A DNA stretch of 9,478 nt, taken from the NCBI GenBank assembly GCA_965262315.1, contig CBDHFJ010000062.1, forward strand, positions 1 through 9,478, in the 5' to 3' direction. Shown here one piece after another: positions 1 to 6,670 of the stretch. The notes beneath the pieces were generated by a model. It was not told the DNA's origin and did not search any database. It worked only from the letters and a program-made list of their open reading frames with translations. A program made the position numbers and the translations under genes. This DNA is from JBCCFK01 sp965262315 (lineage in GTDB: Bacteria; Actinomycetota; Acidimicrobiia; Acidimicrobiales; UBA8592). Each line of letters starts with the position of its first letter. Positions within the stretch are counted from its first letter, which is position 1.

Positions 1-705
1 GCGGACAGCGTCGGTGCTGTGGGCCAGGAGCTCGTGAACGGGGCCGTCGAACACGAGCCGGCCCCGCTGGATGATCACCAGCCGGTCAGACGCGGCCTGG
101 ATCTCCGCGAGCAGGTGGCTGGAGACCACCACGGTTCGGCCCTGGCGGCCGAGGCTGACCAGCAGGTCGCGGATCTCCACGATGCCCGCCGGGTCGAGTC
201 CGTTGGTCGGCTCGTCGAGGATCAACAGTTCTGGGTCGCGCAGCAGGGCCGCCGCGATCCCGAGACGCTGCTTCATGCCGAGGCTGTAGTCCCCGAAGGG
301 GTCCTGCTCGCGGCCGGTGAGGCCGACGATGTGGAGGACCTCGGCGACGCGCCCGTCGCTCACGCCGGCCAGGCGGGCCAGGCTGCGCAGGTTCCGTTCC
401 CCCGACAGCTTCGGGTACATGGTGGGCGCCTCGATGAGCGCGCCGACACGGGGCAGGAACGCCGCCGGGTCGGTGATCGGGTGGCCCAGTACGGTCGCCG
501 AACCCGAGCTGGGTCGGACGAGGCCGAGGAGCATACGTATCGTGACGGACTTCCCGGCGCCGTTGGGCCCGAGCAGACCGACAACTCCGCCGGTGGGGAT
601 GTCGACGGTGAGGTCATCGACAGCGGTGAGGGATCCGAACCGTTTGGTCAGCCCCGAGATCGTGATCGCGTCGACAGCGGATTCGTTCGGCATGGGTCCA
701 AGCAT
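1..705 (-). CDS. ABC transporter ATP-binding protein (BcrA-like, 3' end cut by window edge)
   Basis: This is the cytoplasmic ATPase subunit of an ABC-2 type exporter; its permease would lie beyond the left edge. 235 residues are visible from ATG at 705. They include Walker A GPNGAGKS (46-53), a BcrA-style Q-loop region with IEAPTMYPKLSG in place of the usual Gln (91-102), signature YSLGMKQRL (140-148), Walker B LLILDEPTNGLDP (160-172) and the H-loop SSHLL (His197). The SLGMKQ signature and the IEAP Q-loop are typical of the bacitracin/lantibiotic-resistance branch (BcrA/CcmA-like); the real substrate cannot be told. ATG at 693 is an alternative start, and neither has a strong ribosome binding site. 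The gene is divergent from the response regulator at 830, so regulation by that pair is likely but inferred. The C-terminus is missing only because the window ends. Confidence 0.93.
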   Translation of the reverse strand, partial: MLGPMPNESAVDAITISGLTKRFGSLTAVDDLTVDIPTGGVVGLLGPNGAGKSVTIRMLLGLVRPSSGSATVLGHPITDPAAFLPRVGALIEAPTMYPKLSGERNLRSLARLAGVSDGRVAEVLHIVGLTGREQDPFGDYSLGMKQRLGIAAALLRDPELLILDEPTNGLDPAGIVEIRDLLVSLGRQGRTVVVSSHLLAEIQAASDRLVIIQRGRLVFDGPVHELLAHSTDAVR

Positions 706-829
706 CGGGTCCGACTCTCGGGATCTCTTTGGTGAACCCTTTGGGTTTGCTGGGGATCTCGGCTGCGTCCTCAGGAACTCTTCAGGTTCCGCCCAGGAGA
801 AACACGGACACGGGCGTCATGCTCTAGGG
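706..829. promoter_or_regulatory. Divergent control region between ABC transporter and response regulator
   Basis: This 124-base gap must hold the promoters of both the leftward ABC gene and the rightward two-component operon. Visible structure: GGGATCTC occurs as a perfect direct repeat at 720-727 and 753-760 (33 bases apart); AACCC-TTT-GGGTT forms an inverted repeat at 735-747; TCAGG, TCAGG and CCAGG begin at 771, 782 and 793, an exact 11-base period; and GGAAC-N7-GTTCC is an inverted repeat at 774-790. OmpR/PhoB-family regulators usually bind tandem half-sites spaced by about 11 bases, so the 771-797 block is a reasonable candidate operator for the adjacent regulator. I could not assign convincing -10/-35 boxes in either direction. 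Confidence 0.5.
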
Positions 830-1510
830 GTGGATCGCCCGAAGGTGCTCGTTGTCGACGACGAGGAGAACATCCGCTTCCTCGTGACCTCGGCACTGTC
901 GTTCCAGAACCTGGACGTCACTGCGGTCGACACCGGCACCGACGCACTCCACCACCTGCGAACCGATCACGTCGACGTCGTCGTGCTCGACATCAATCTG
1001 CCCGACATCGACGGATTCGAGATCCAGCGACGGCTTCGCGCCGAGCGGTGGGCGGGCTCAGTGCTGTTCCTCACCGCCCGTGGAGCCACCGAGGACCGCG
1101 TCCGGGGCTTGACCAGCGGCGGCGACGACTACATCACCAAACCGTTCGCGCTGGAAGAACTGGTGGCCCGGGTGCAGGTGGCGCTGCGACGGGCCGGCAA
1201 GCTCGACCAGCGGGAGCTGCGCGCCGGCGCCGTGGTGCTCGACGAGGACGCTCACGAGGTGCGCGTCGGTGGCGAGCCCGTCCATCTCACCCCCACCGAG
1301 TTCAAGCTCCTGAGGCTGCTGCTGGCCAATGTCGGGCGCGTCGTGACCCGGGCCCAGATCCTCGACCACGTCTGGGAGTACGACTTCGACGGCGAGTCGG
1401 CCATCGTGGAGACCTTCATCTCCGGACTCCGCCGGAAGGTCGACCGGGGCGAGACGCCACTGATCCACACGGTGCGCGGCGTCGGCTACTCGATCCGGGA
1501 GCCCAGATGA
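830..1510 (+). CDS. OmpR-family two-component response regulator
   Basis: A DNA-binding response regulator of 226 residues, the usual length for OmpR/PhoB members. The receiver domain (about 5-120) has the acidic pocket VVDDE (Asp10/Asp11), phospho-acceptor Asp54 in VVLDINLP, the switch Thr82 in FLTAR and Lys104 in YITKPF. The winged-helix effector domain (about 128-224) carries HLTPTEFKLLRLL and ends with the typical TVRGVGYSIR. The frame is open far upstream, but homology starts just before KVLVVDDE, so GTG at 830 is the best start. Its upstream sequence (TAGGGG) abuts the codon and is a poor ribosome binding site. It is followed by a kinase whose ATG overlaps this stop codon (ATGA), so the two are translationally coupled. 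Targets are unknown; the divergent ABC exporter is the obvious candidate. Confidence 0.95.
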   Translation: MDRPKVLVVDDEENIRFLVTSALSFQNLDVTAVDTGTDALHHLRTDHVDVVVLDINLPDIDGFEIQRRLRAERWAGSVLFLTARGATEDRVRGLTSGGDDYITKPFALEELVARVQVALRRAGKLDQRELRAGAVVLDEDAHEVRVGGEPVHLTPTEFKLLRLLLANVGRVVTRAQILDHVWEYDFDGESAIVETFISGLRRKVDRGETPLIHTVRGVGYSIREPR

Positions 1511-2919
1511 CGCTCCGGGCCCGCCTGGTGGTCGCCGCAGGCGCATGCCTTCTCGTGGTCATTGCCGCATTCTTCGGAGTGCAACAGCGCCAGGAGCAGG
1601 TCTTGGTCGATCAGCTCGACAGCCAACTGACCCTTGTCGCAGATCGCGGCTCGAGCGTGGTCTCCGGACTGACAACGCTCGAACCCGGACCACCCACCGA
1701 CACCGGCGAGCTCTACGTCGGTGCCGTCATCAACGGCGCCCTGATCACGTCCGCCACCCCAGCCTCGAACCCCGGGCTCGTGCCCGAGATCGACGACATC
1801 CGGCGCGCCTTGCGCGAGGAGCCGGTCACCGTCGGGACCTCCGACAGCGGCATCGGCATGCGCGTCATCGTCCAGGACATCGACGGCCTCACGCTCGTCG
1901 TCGGCCAGTCCACCGCGCCCATCGACGACGCGATCCGCAGCCTCCAGGTCTCCGGCCTCATCGCTGTCGCCGCGATCGGTGCCTTCGCCCTCATCGTCGG
2001 GTCGTGGGTGAACCGACTCAGCATCCAGCCGATTCGGGCCGCCACAGAGGTTGCCCGCGCCATCACGGCCGGCCGACGCGACGAACGGGTCCCCCAGAGC
2101 CGGGCCAACACTGAAGCCGCCACCCTCGGCACGGCCATGAACCTCATGCTCGACACCACCGCCAAGACCGAGGCTCGCATCCGCTCGTTCGTGGCCGACG
2201 CCTCCCACGAACTGCGCACACCGCTCACCACCCTCATGGGCTACGCCGACCTGCACCGCCAGGGCCTGCTCACCTCGGACGAGGCGGTTGATGATGCCAT
2301 GCGCCGCATCCGGGGTGAAGCCAAGCGGATGTCGAGCATCGTCGAGCACCTCTTCCTGCTCGCCAACCTCGACGAAGGCGCGATCCTCATCGAGCCGGGC
2401 ACCGTGGACATCCGCCAGCTCCTCGACGACGTCGCTGCCGATGCCCGAGTCGTCCAACCCGACCGCACGATCACCGTCGACGTCCTTGGGCCCGTCGCGA
2501 TCGTTGCTGACTCCGAACGAGTGCTCCAGGCAGTCTCGATCCTGGTCACCAACGCCCTCACTCACACGCCCACCTCCGCCAGACTGTCCCTCGGAGCGGA
2601 GGCGGACAGCGATGGGGTCGCAATCCGGGTCACCGACAACGGACCAGGCATCGCCCCCGAACATCTCGACCGGCTGTTCGACCGCTTCTACCGGGTCGAC
2701 AGCGCACGCGACCGCGAACAAGCAGGCAGCGGACTCGGCCTCGCCATCGCCCGATCGATCGCCGAAGCCCACGGCGGCACACTCGACGTCGAATCGACCC
2801 TCGGCCACGGCTCCACCTTCACCCTCCGCATCCCCGACACCGCTCGTGCCCGCACCGAGATCGAGGAGGGGTCCCAGCCGAACGCCCACATCGGGACGAG
2901 ACGCGGCGACGATGCCTGA
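1507..2919 (+). CDS. Sensor histidine kinase (HAMP, HisKA, HATPase_c)
   Basis: A membrane-bound sensor kinase of 470 residues that phosphorylates the upstream regulator. TM1 spans about 7-24, an extracytoplasmic sensor region about 25-145, TM2 about 146-167, and a HAMP linker about 168-220 (SIQPIRAATEVARAI). The dimerisation/phosphoacceptor helix FVADASHELRTPLT holds His234. The ATPase domain shows an N-box with Asn349 (VTNALTHT), G1 DNGPG from Asp377, an F-box (LFDRFYRVDS) and G2 GSGLGL (407-412). All catalytic motifs look intact. The FVADASHELRTPLT style resembles actinobacterial TrcS/TcrY/PrrB-type kinases. The C-terminal tail of about 25 residues after LRIPD is charged and unconserved-looking. 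The start overlaps the regulator stop by 4 bases. The sensor domain matches no family I recognise, so the stimulus is unknown. Confidence 0.95.
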   Translation: MTLRARLVVAAGACLLVVIAAFFGVQQRQEQVLVDQLDSQLTLVADRGSSVVSGLTTLEPGPPTDTGELYVGAVINGALITSATPASNPGLVPEIDDIRRALREEPVTVGTSDSGIGMRVIVQDIDGLTLVVGQSTAPIDDAIRSLQVSGLIAVAAIGAFALIVGSWVNRLSIQPIRAATEVARAITAGRRDERVPQSRANTEAATLGTAMNLMLDTTAKTEARIRSFVADASHELRTPLTTLMGYADLHRQGLLTSDEAVDDAMRRIRGEAKRMSSIVEHLFLLANLDEGAILIEPGTVDIRQLLDDVAADARVVQPDRTITVDVLGPVAIVADSERVLQAVSILVTNALTHTPTSARLSLGAEADSDGVAIRVTDNGPGIAPEHLDRLFDRFYRVDSARDREQAGSGLGLAIARSIAEAHGGTLDVESTLGHGSTFTLRIPDTARARTEIEEGSQPNAHIGTRRGDDA

Positions 2920-3008
2920 GAACCCGCCCCTGGCAGTAACCCTCGGTGCGACCGGAGGCCCCGGCAGAAGACCGTCCATCGGTTCGGCAGCAGCCGTGAA
3001 CGCGCGGT

Positions 3009-3803
3009 TCAGCGGTGTGTGGCGCCGGAGGGGTGTCGTTCTGCAAGTGGTTTCGAACGTGCCGGGCTCGACCCCGCCCCCTCGGTCGTGTGGCGGAGGT
3101 GGAGCCGTGGCTGTGGGTGCCAGGTGTGGTTGATGTCGCGCATGAGGAGTCCGTGGTCGAGGGTGATCGAGCCGTCGGGGAACCGGTCGGAGTTGTCGAA
3201 GTAGCTGGAGTCGACCTGGTCGACGGCGAGCGGTGTCGCTGACCAGTTGGTGGTCTCGAGGGTGAGGGCGTCGAGGCAGTCGATGCGGGTGGTGTCGGAG
3301 TAGCCGGTGTCGGCGTGTTCGAAGAACGCCGATGCCGCCGCTGGGTCGGTGAAGACGCTGGTCGTGGGGAGGCGATCGGTGGCGTGGGTCTTGACCGCGA
3401 CGTGGACCAGATCGTCGTAGCTGTCGAGCGTGACCCTGAGGTGGTGCTCGTCCTCAGTGGCGGTGATGCGGGCTCGGTGCTGGCTGCCGGGGAAGAGCCT
3501 CCCGCCGGCGAGTGAGGCAAGGGTCGAGTTGGTGTCTCGGCGGGGGATGTAGACGGCGGGTTGCTCCTCGGGGTCGATGACGGCGTAGCGGTGCGCACCG
3601 TTGAACGACCGGAGTCCGACTCGTCGGGGCAGGCCAGCGGGGCGGATGCGGACTTCGATGAGGCAGATGCCGACGATGGCGTGGCCCTCGACGATGTGTG
3701 GCGTGAAGCCGATGGGGAGGTGGGTTCGGACGACGTCGGGGTCTGCGCGGTAGTTGATGAGGAGGCGGCGTTCGATGGTGCCTTCGAGGGTGGGTGGTCT
3801 CAT
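3009..3803 (-). CDS. DUF2071 (YqjF-like) protein
   Basis: 264 residues from ATG at 3803, which overlaps the stop of the preceding DUF4166 reading frame (ATGA, bases 3803-3800); this overlap decides the start. The family is recognised from IERRLLINYRADPDVV (10-25), VVGICLIEVR-like VGICLIEVRIRPAGLP (44-59), VYIPRRDTNS (84-93), GGRLFPG (100-106) and LLMRDINHTWHPQP (219-232). DUF2071/YqjF proteins belong to the acetoacetate decarboxylase-like fold superfamily, but no reaction is established for them. The last 25-30 residues (after about 236) are Arg/Ser/Pro rich and look unlike the family, so the natural end may have drifted. No signal peptide or membrane segment is visible, so it is probably cytoplasmic. 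It is the third frame of the YndJ-type operon and converges on the kinase gene with 89 bases between stops, where I saw only GC-rich short stems and no clear terminator. Confidence 0.9.
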   Translation of the reverse strand: MRPPTLEGTIERRLLINYRADPDVVRTHLPIGFTPHIVEGHAIVGICLIEVRIRPAGLPRRVGLRSFNGAHRYAVIDPEEQPAVYIPRRDTNSTLASLAGGRLFPGSQHRARITATEDEHHLRVTLDSYDDLVHVAVKTHATDRLPTTSVFTDPAAASAFFEHADTGYSDTTRIDCLDALTLETTNWSATPLAVDQVDSSYFDNSDRFPDGSITLDHGLLMRDINHTWHPQPRLHLRHTTEGAGSSPARSKPLAERHPSGATHR

Positions 3804-4155
3804 TCTCGGTTCGTTTCTCGTCGGGGTCGGAGGTGTGCGGGGATCTGACCGGGGTGTCGGAGGGGGATGTGTTCGATGGTGAAGCTGCCCTCGTGGCCGA
3901 AGGTGTGGCCGATGATCGGCTTGGTCACCTCGACGTCGATGCGGAAGCAGTCCGCGGTGTGGTCGAACCATTCGCGGACTCGGGCGTTGCCGGTGAGCCG
4001 GCGAGGGAATCGGAAGCGGAGGCCGCGCTCGTGGAACCGTCGTCCGCCGCTGGTGAAGTTGATGCCCCGGTGTCGACGTGGCAGGCGAGGTCGGTGCCGA
4101 GGTGTCGGTGGTTGCCGAGGTAGTCGACGATGGTCGCGACGTAGATCGTCCTCAC
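3800..4155 (-). pseudogene. DUF4166 gene, N-terminally truncated and frameshifted
   Basis: Two reading frames together reproduce the C-terminal half of a DUF4166 domain. From GTG at 4155 the first frame gives IVDYLGNHRHLGTDLACHVDTG, and it then goes out of register at the C4 run (4065-4068 on the + strand). The next frame continues INFTSGGRRFHERGLRFRF, then NARVREWFDHTADCFRIDVEV and GHTFGHEGSFTIEH, and ends at TGA 3802-3800. One added G, or a -1 ribosomal shift, joins them as DTG-G-INF and gives 118 residues. The usual family domain is nearly twice as long, so the N-terminal half is missing. The GTG overlaps the YndJ stop (GTGA) and has GGAG 8 bases upstream, so a short natural version cannot be excluded. 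A homopolymer sequencing error, a true pseudogene, or frameshifting are all possible. The motif GGGG gives only a weak slip site. Confidence 0.75.
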
Positions 4156-5636
4156 CGAACCCGCTCCCGTTCGGTCTCGGGCATCGAGGTGGCGAGGCCG
4201 GTCAGGTATCGGCCGATCGCCCGCCGTTGCAGGAACCGAGTCAGTGGTGGAAGGACGCGAGATGCGTAGGTGCCGGTGCGCCAGACGGCGGTGACGGTGT
4301 AGCGGGCGTCGCCGTCACTGCTGCGGGTGATGATGAAGGACTCCTCGCCGTCTTCGGGGTGGTGGGGGAGCGTTGCATAGGTGAAGCCGTAGCGGTCGGG
4401 TTCGTCAACGACGTCGACGATGCGGGCGGCAGCGGTCACCGAGATCGGCCCGACCGGAATCGCCATGGCAACCGTCTCACCCACAGCGATTGGTGGTGGG
4501 TCCGCGATGGTGATTCCGGCGGCGCCGTGTCCGATCCATCGCTGGAGCGCGAGTCGGGCGGGTTCGAAGCCATGGGGGAGTGGCCCGGTCCACTCGTCGT
4601 GGCGGTAGCCGTCAGGGACGGGCCGATGCAGCAGGCCGACGGGGCTCGTCGGCTCGGTGCCGCCAGCGGCCTCGCCGATCGCCGACAAGAGGGTTCGGGG
4701 TGGGCGGCCGACGTGGAGCGCGAGGTGCTCGACGGGAGCGCCCTCGGCGGGCCTGGTGAGGTTGAGAGCGGTGAGGGCAGCGAACCCGAAGCCGATGGCG
4801 TTGAGGGTTCCGTGCCAGCGGGCCATCTCGCTGAGGTCGAGATAGCTCCAACCGAACCGGATCGACCACGCCCATCCGAGCGCCAACACCATGCCAGCGG
4901 TGAGCGAGACGGCGGCGACGAGCAGGAGGCTGCGGGTTGCGCCGCGCTGGGTGAGGGCGGTTCGGGCGACGAGAACTGCGGTCGCCAGTCCGCCGGCGGC
5001 CATCACGGTCGCGGCGACCCATTCGAGTGCGCCGCCGAAGGTGATGCCCGCTGCAGTGAGCGGCACCCCGACGATCACCCAGGCGGGGACGAGCAGGCCC
5101 CGATCGCTTTGGCGGGCCGCCAGTCCGGCGACGAGGGGGAGGGCGAATCCGGCGTAGTGGAAGTGCACAGCGGTCAGCTGCACGATCGCGTCGCTGAACC
5201 CCAACGGGTTGGCGCCGGCGCGGCTGATCGTCAGCCACCCGGCTCCGACCGCGAGGAACACGAGCGCTGCGTCGATGCCGAGGGTGGGATCGAGCCGACG
5301 TCGGGAGAGGAACCTGCCGGCCCCGATGACGCCGGCAGTGAGGCCGACAGCGAGCCACGGGACCGTCATCGCTGCGGCGAGGGCGCCGCGATCGGGAAGG
5401 AACGCCAACGCGCTCAAGACCGCAGCCGGACCTGCAGCGAGACGGAGGCGAGTGAGGAGCGGCGTCGTCGGGCCTGCGTCGGGTCGACCTGCGAGCCCCA
5501 AGCCGAGCGGGACGAGGACGAACGGCGACAGCATCAACAGGCAGCTCGTCCACGAAGGCCGTGCCGCGAGCGCCCATGCCGCCCACATCGCGATGCCCGC
5601 CGCTGCTTGGACCTGGGGACTCCGAACTCCACTCAT
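4152..5636 (-). CDS. YndJ-like polytopic membrane protein fused to DUF1990
   Basis: 494 residues from ATG at 5636. Residues about 10-293 form a YndJ-type membrane region with several hydrophobic segments (about 10-50, 68-108, 122-138, 150-175, 181-200, 203-225, 237-256, 277-293). It holds two histidine motifs: HFHYAGF with His158/His160, and RWHGTLNAIGF with His275. After a linker, residues about 350-480 match DUF1990: LPHGFEPARLALQRWIG, then RIVDVVDEPDRYGFTYATLPHHPEDGEE read in two blocks, and a final basic helix. DUF1990 probably sits in the cytoplasm after the last segment. Neither domain has a known activity; the paired membrane histidines could bind a metal or haem (inference only). An upstream extension to 5786 is rejected because it would run across the divergent regulator gene. 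A promoter 7 bases ahead of this ATG implies a leaderless mRNA. The stop overlaps the next start. Confidence 0.9.
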   Translation of the reverse strand: MSGVRSPQVQAAAGIAMWAAWALAARPSWTSCLLMLSPFVLVPLGLGLAGRPDAGPTTPLLTRLRLAAGPAAVLSALAFLPDRGALAAAMTVPWLAVGLTAGVIGAGRFLSRRRLDPTLGIDAALVFLAVGAGWLTISRAGANPLGFSDAIVQLTAVHFHYAGFALPLVAGLAARQSDRGLLVPAWVIVGVPLTAAGITFGGALEWVAATVMAAGGLATAVLVARTALTQRGATRSLLLVAAVSLTAGMVLALGWAWSIRFGWSYLDLSEMARWHGTLNAIGFGFAALTALNLTRPAEGAPVEHLALHVGRPPRTLLSAIGEAAGGTEPTSPVGLLHRPVPDGYRHDEWTGPLPHGFEPARLALQRWIGHGAAGITIADPPPIAVGETVAMAIPVGPISVTAAARIVDVVDEPDRYGFTYATLPHHPEDGEESFIITRSSDGDARYTVTAVWRTGTYASRVLPPLTRFLQRRAIGRYLTGLATSMPETERERVR

Positions 5637-5672
5637 GCCGCCAACGATAACCTCGCTAGTATTTACTGACAA
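5637..5672 (-). promoter_or_regulatory. Probable promoter of YndJ-type operon (leaderless)
   Basis: On the minus strand TTGTCA (5672-5667; 5 of 6 to the -35 consensus) is followed after exactly 17 bases by TATCGT (5649-5644; fits TAnnnT). The ATG at 5636 begins 7 bases beyond the -10 box, which is where transcription would start, so the mRNA would be leaderless; that is common in Actinobacteria. Between the boxes lies the small AT-rich inverted repeat AGTA-TT-TACT (5658-5667), located where a MerR-type regulator would bind. No comparable promoter was found for the divergent regulator gene, although CATGAT (5677-5682) lies 6 bases ahead of its ATG. Confidence 0.6.
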
Positions 5673-5688
5673 GATGCATGATGGCAGA

Positions 5689-6474
5689 ATGAGGATCGTG
5701 ACCCAGACGCACCCCTCATCGGAGACGCCAACTGACCCCGCCGAGATCGGCGTGACGATCGACGAGATCGCCCGCGAGGCCGGCATCCCTGCATCGACGG
5801 TGCGCCTCTACCAGAACAAGGGCCTGCTCCCGCCCCCCGAACGTCGCGGCCGAGTCGGCTACTACGGCCAGGGCCACCGAGACCGGCTCCGCCTCATCGC
5901 CCACCTCCAGGATCGTGGCTTCTCCCTCGCCGCGATCAAGGAGGCCCTCGACGCTTGGGCGACCGGTCGGTCCCTCGACCACCTCCTCGGCGTTGGCGAT
6001 GTTGCCCCCACCCTCAGCCGCGAACCCCTCCGCCTGACCCCGTCCGAACTGGCCGAACGCTTCGAAGGCATCGGCCTCAGCCAGGCCGACATCGTGCGGG
6101 CCGTCGAGGTCGGTCTCGTCGAACTCGACGGCACCGACATCGTGATCTCCAACGCCGCGTTCGCCGACATCGGCCCTGCCGTCGCCCGCATCGGCGTACC
6201 CGTCGCCGAGATCCTCGACGAGTACGACGCCCTGCGCGGCGCCGTCGAAGTCATCGCCGAACGGTTCCGAGCCGTGTTCGAGCGGCATGTCTGGCAGCCC
6301 TTCGAAGCCGACGGCATGCCACCCGATCGCATCCCCGGTCTGACCAACGATGTCACCCAGCTCACCGAGTTGGCCACCACCGTTGTCGTCACCGAGCTTC
6401 GGGAACGCTTCGCAAGGTTCGCTGCCGACTACCTCGACCGAGCCGAACGGCCGGCAAGCGGCGACACGGAGTAG
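5689..6474 (+). CDS. MerR-family transcriptional regulator
   Basis: 261 residues from ATG at 5689. A winged-helix MerR domain lies at about 21-90: VTIDEIAREAGIPASTVRLY is the helix-turn-helix with the typical STVRLYQNKGLL, followed by GRVGYYGQGHRDRLRLI and LQDRGFSLAAIKEALD. The C-terminal part (about 115-250) is an all-alpha effector/dimerisation region with no cysteine cluster, so a metal-thiol sensor of the MerR/SoxR kind is unlikely. A ligand such as a lipid or drug-like molecule is more plausible, but not shown. Start choices are ATG 5674, ATG 5689 and GTG 5698; 5689 has a -10-like box at leaderless distance but no good ribosome site. It is divergent from the YndJ-type operon, with a 52-base shared control region, so it most likely regulates that operon. 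Confidence 0.88.
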   Translation: MRIVTQTHPSSETPTDPAEIGVTIDEIAREAGIPASTVRLYQNKGLLPPPERRGRVGYYGQGHRDRLRLIAHLQDRGFSLAAIKEALDAWATGRSLDHLLGVGDVAPTLSREPLRLTPSELAERFEGIGLSQADIVRAVEVGLVELDGTDIVISNAAFADIGPAVARIGVPVAEILDEYDALRGAVEVIAERFRAVFERHVWQPFEADGMPPDRIPGLTNDVTQLTELATTVVVTELRERFARFAADYLDRAERPASGDTE

Positions 6475-6578
6475 TCGAGGGTTCCACCCCACAGGTTGCC
6501 CCTGGAACAGGGCGCTCGCTGAGGGCTGTTGGGCGCCGAGAATCTCTCGTGACTGCGACCGCGGAGTGTGGGCGGCGA

Positions 6579-6603
6579 CGGCATCGAGGTCGCCTCGACG
6601 CCG
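6579..6603. terminator. Strong hairpin between converging genes (possible bidirectional terminator)
   Basis: CGGC-A-TCGAGG-TCG-CCTCGA-C-GCCG forms a 10-pair stem with one A/C mismatch and a 3-base loop. It is placed between the MerR stop (6474) and the Calx-beta protein stop (6671), which point toward each other. A wider 7-base inverted repeat, GACTGCG (6551-6557) with CGCAGTC (6602-6608), surrounds it and would compete with the outer pairs. No T-tract follows on either strand, as is common for actinobacterial terminators, so its role is inferred from position. Confidence 0.5.
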
Positions 6604-6670
6604 CAGTCGCGGCGTCGGAGCAGTCGGTTGCAGAGGTTGGTCCCGAGGATCGGCTGCTGCCCGGTCGCCG

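Noticed and set aside
1486..2979. Long open frame antisense to the sensor kinase
   Set aside because: It is a high-GC shadow: the kinase on the + strand has all expected motifs, and the antisense product is a Gly/Asp/Val-rich sequence without domain features.
3035..3095. tRNA T-arm-like sequence (GGGGTCGAGCCCGG on the minus strand) at the DUF2071 3' end
   Set aside because: The stem does not pair properly, no acceptor, D or anticodon arm could be built around it, and no CCA end is present.
4060..4072. Programmed -1 frameshift slippery heptamer in DUF4166
   Set aside because: The site ACC-GGG-G lacks the X-XXY-YYZ pattern; a G-run indel is the simpler explanation, so it is not claimed as a shift signal.
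3867..5669. 600-codon + strand frame across the YndJ-type gene
   Set aside because: Composition is Gly/Glu/Arg/Asp-rich with no domain; it is antisense to a gene with clear YndJ and DUF1990 similarity.
5637..5786. N-terminal extension of the YndJ-type protein to 5786
   Set aside because: It would cross the promoter region and overlap about 100 bases of the MerR gene; the extension shows no similarity and the ATG at 5636 is correctly placed after a promoter.
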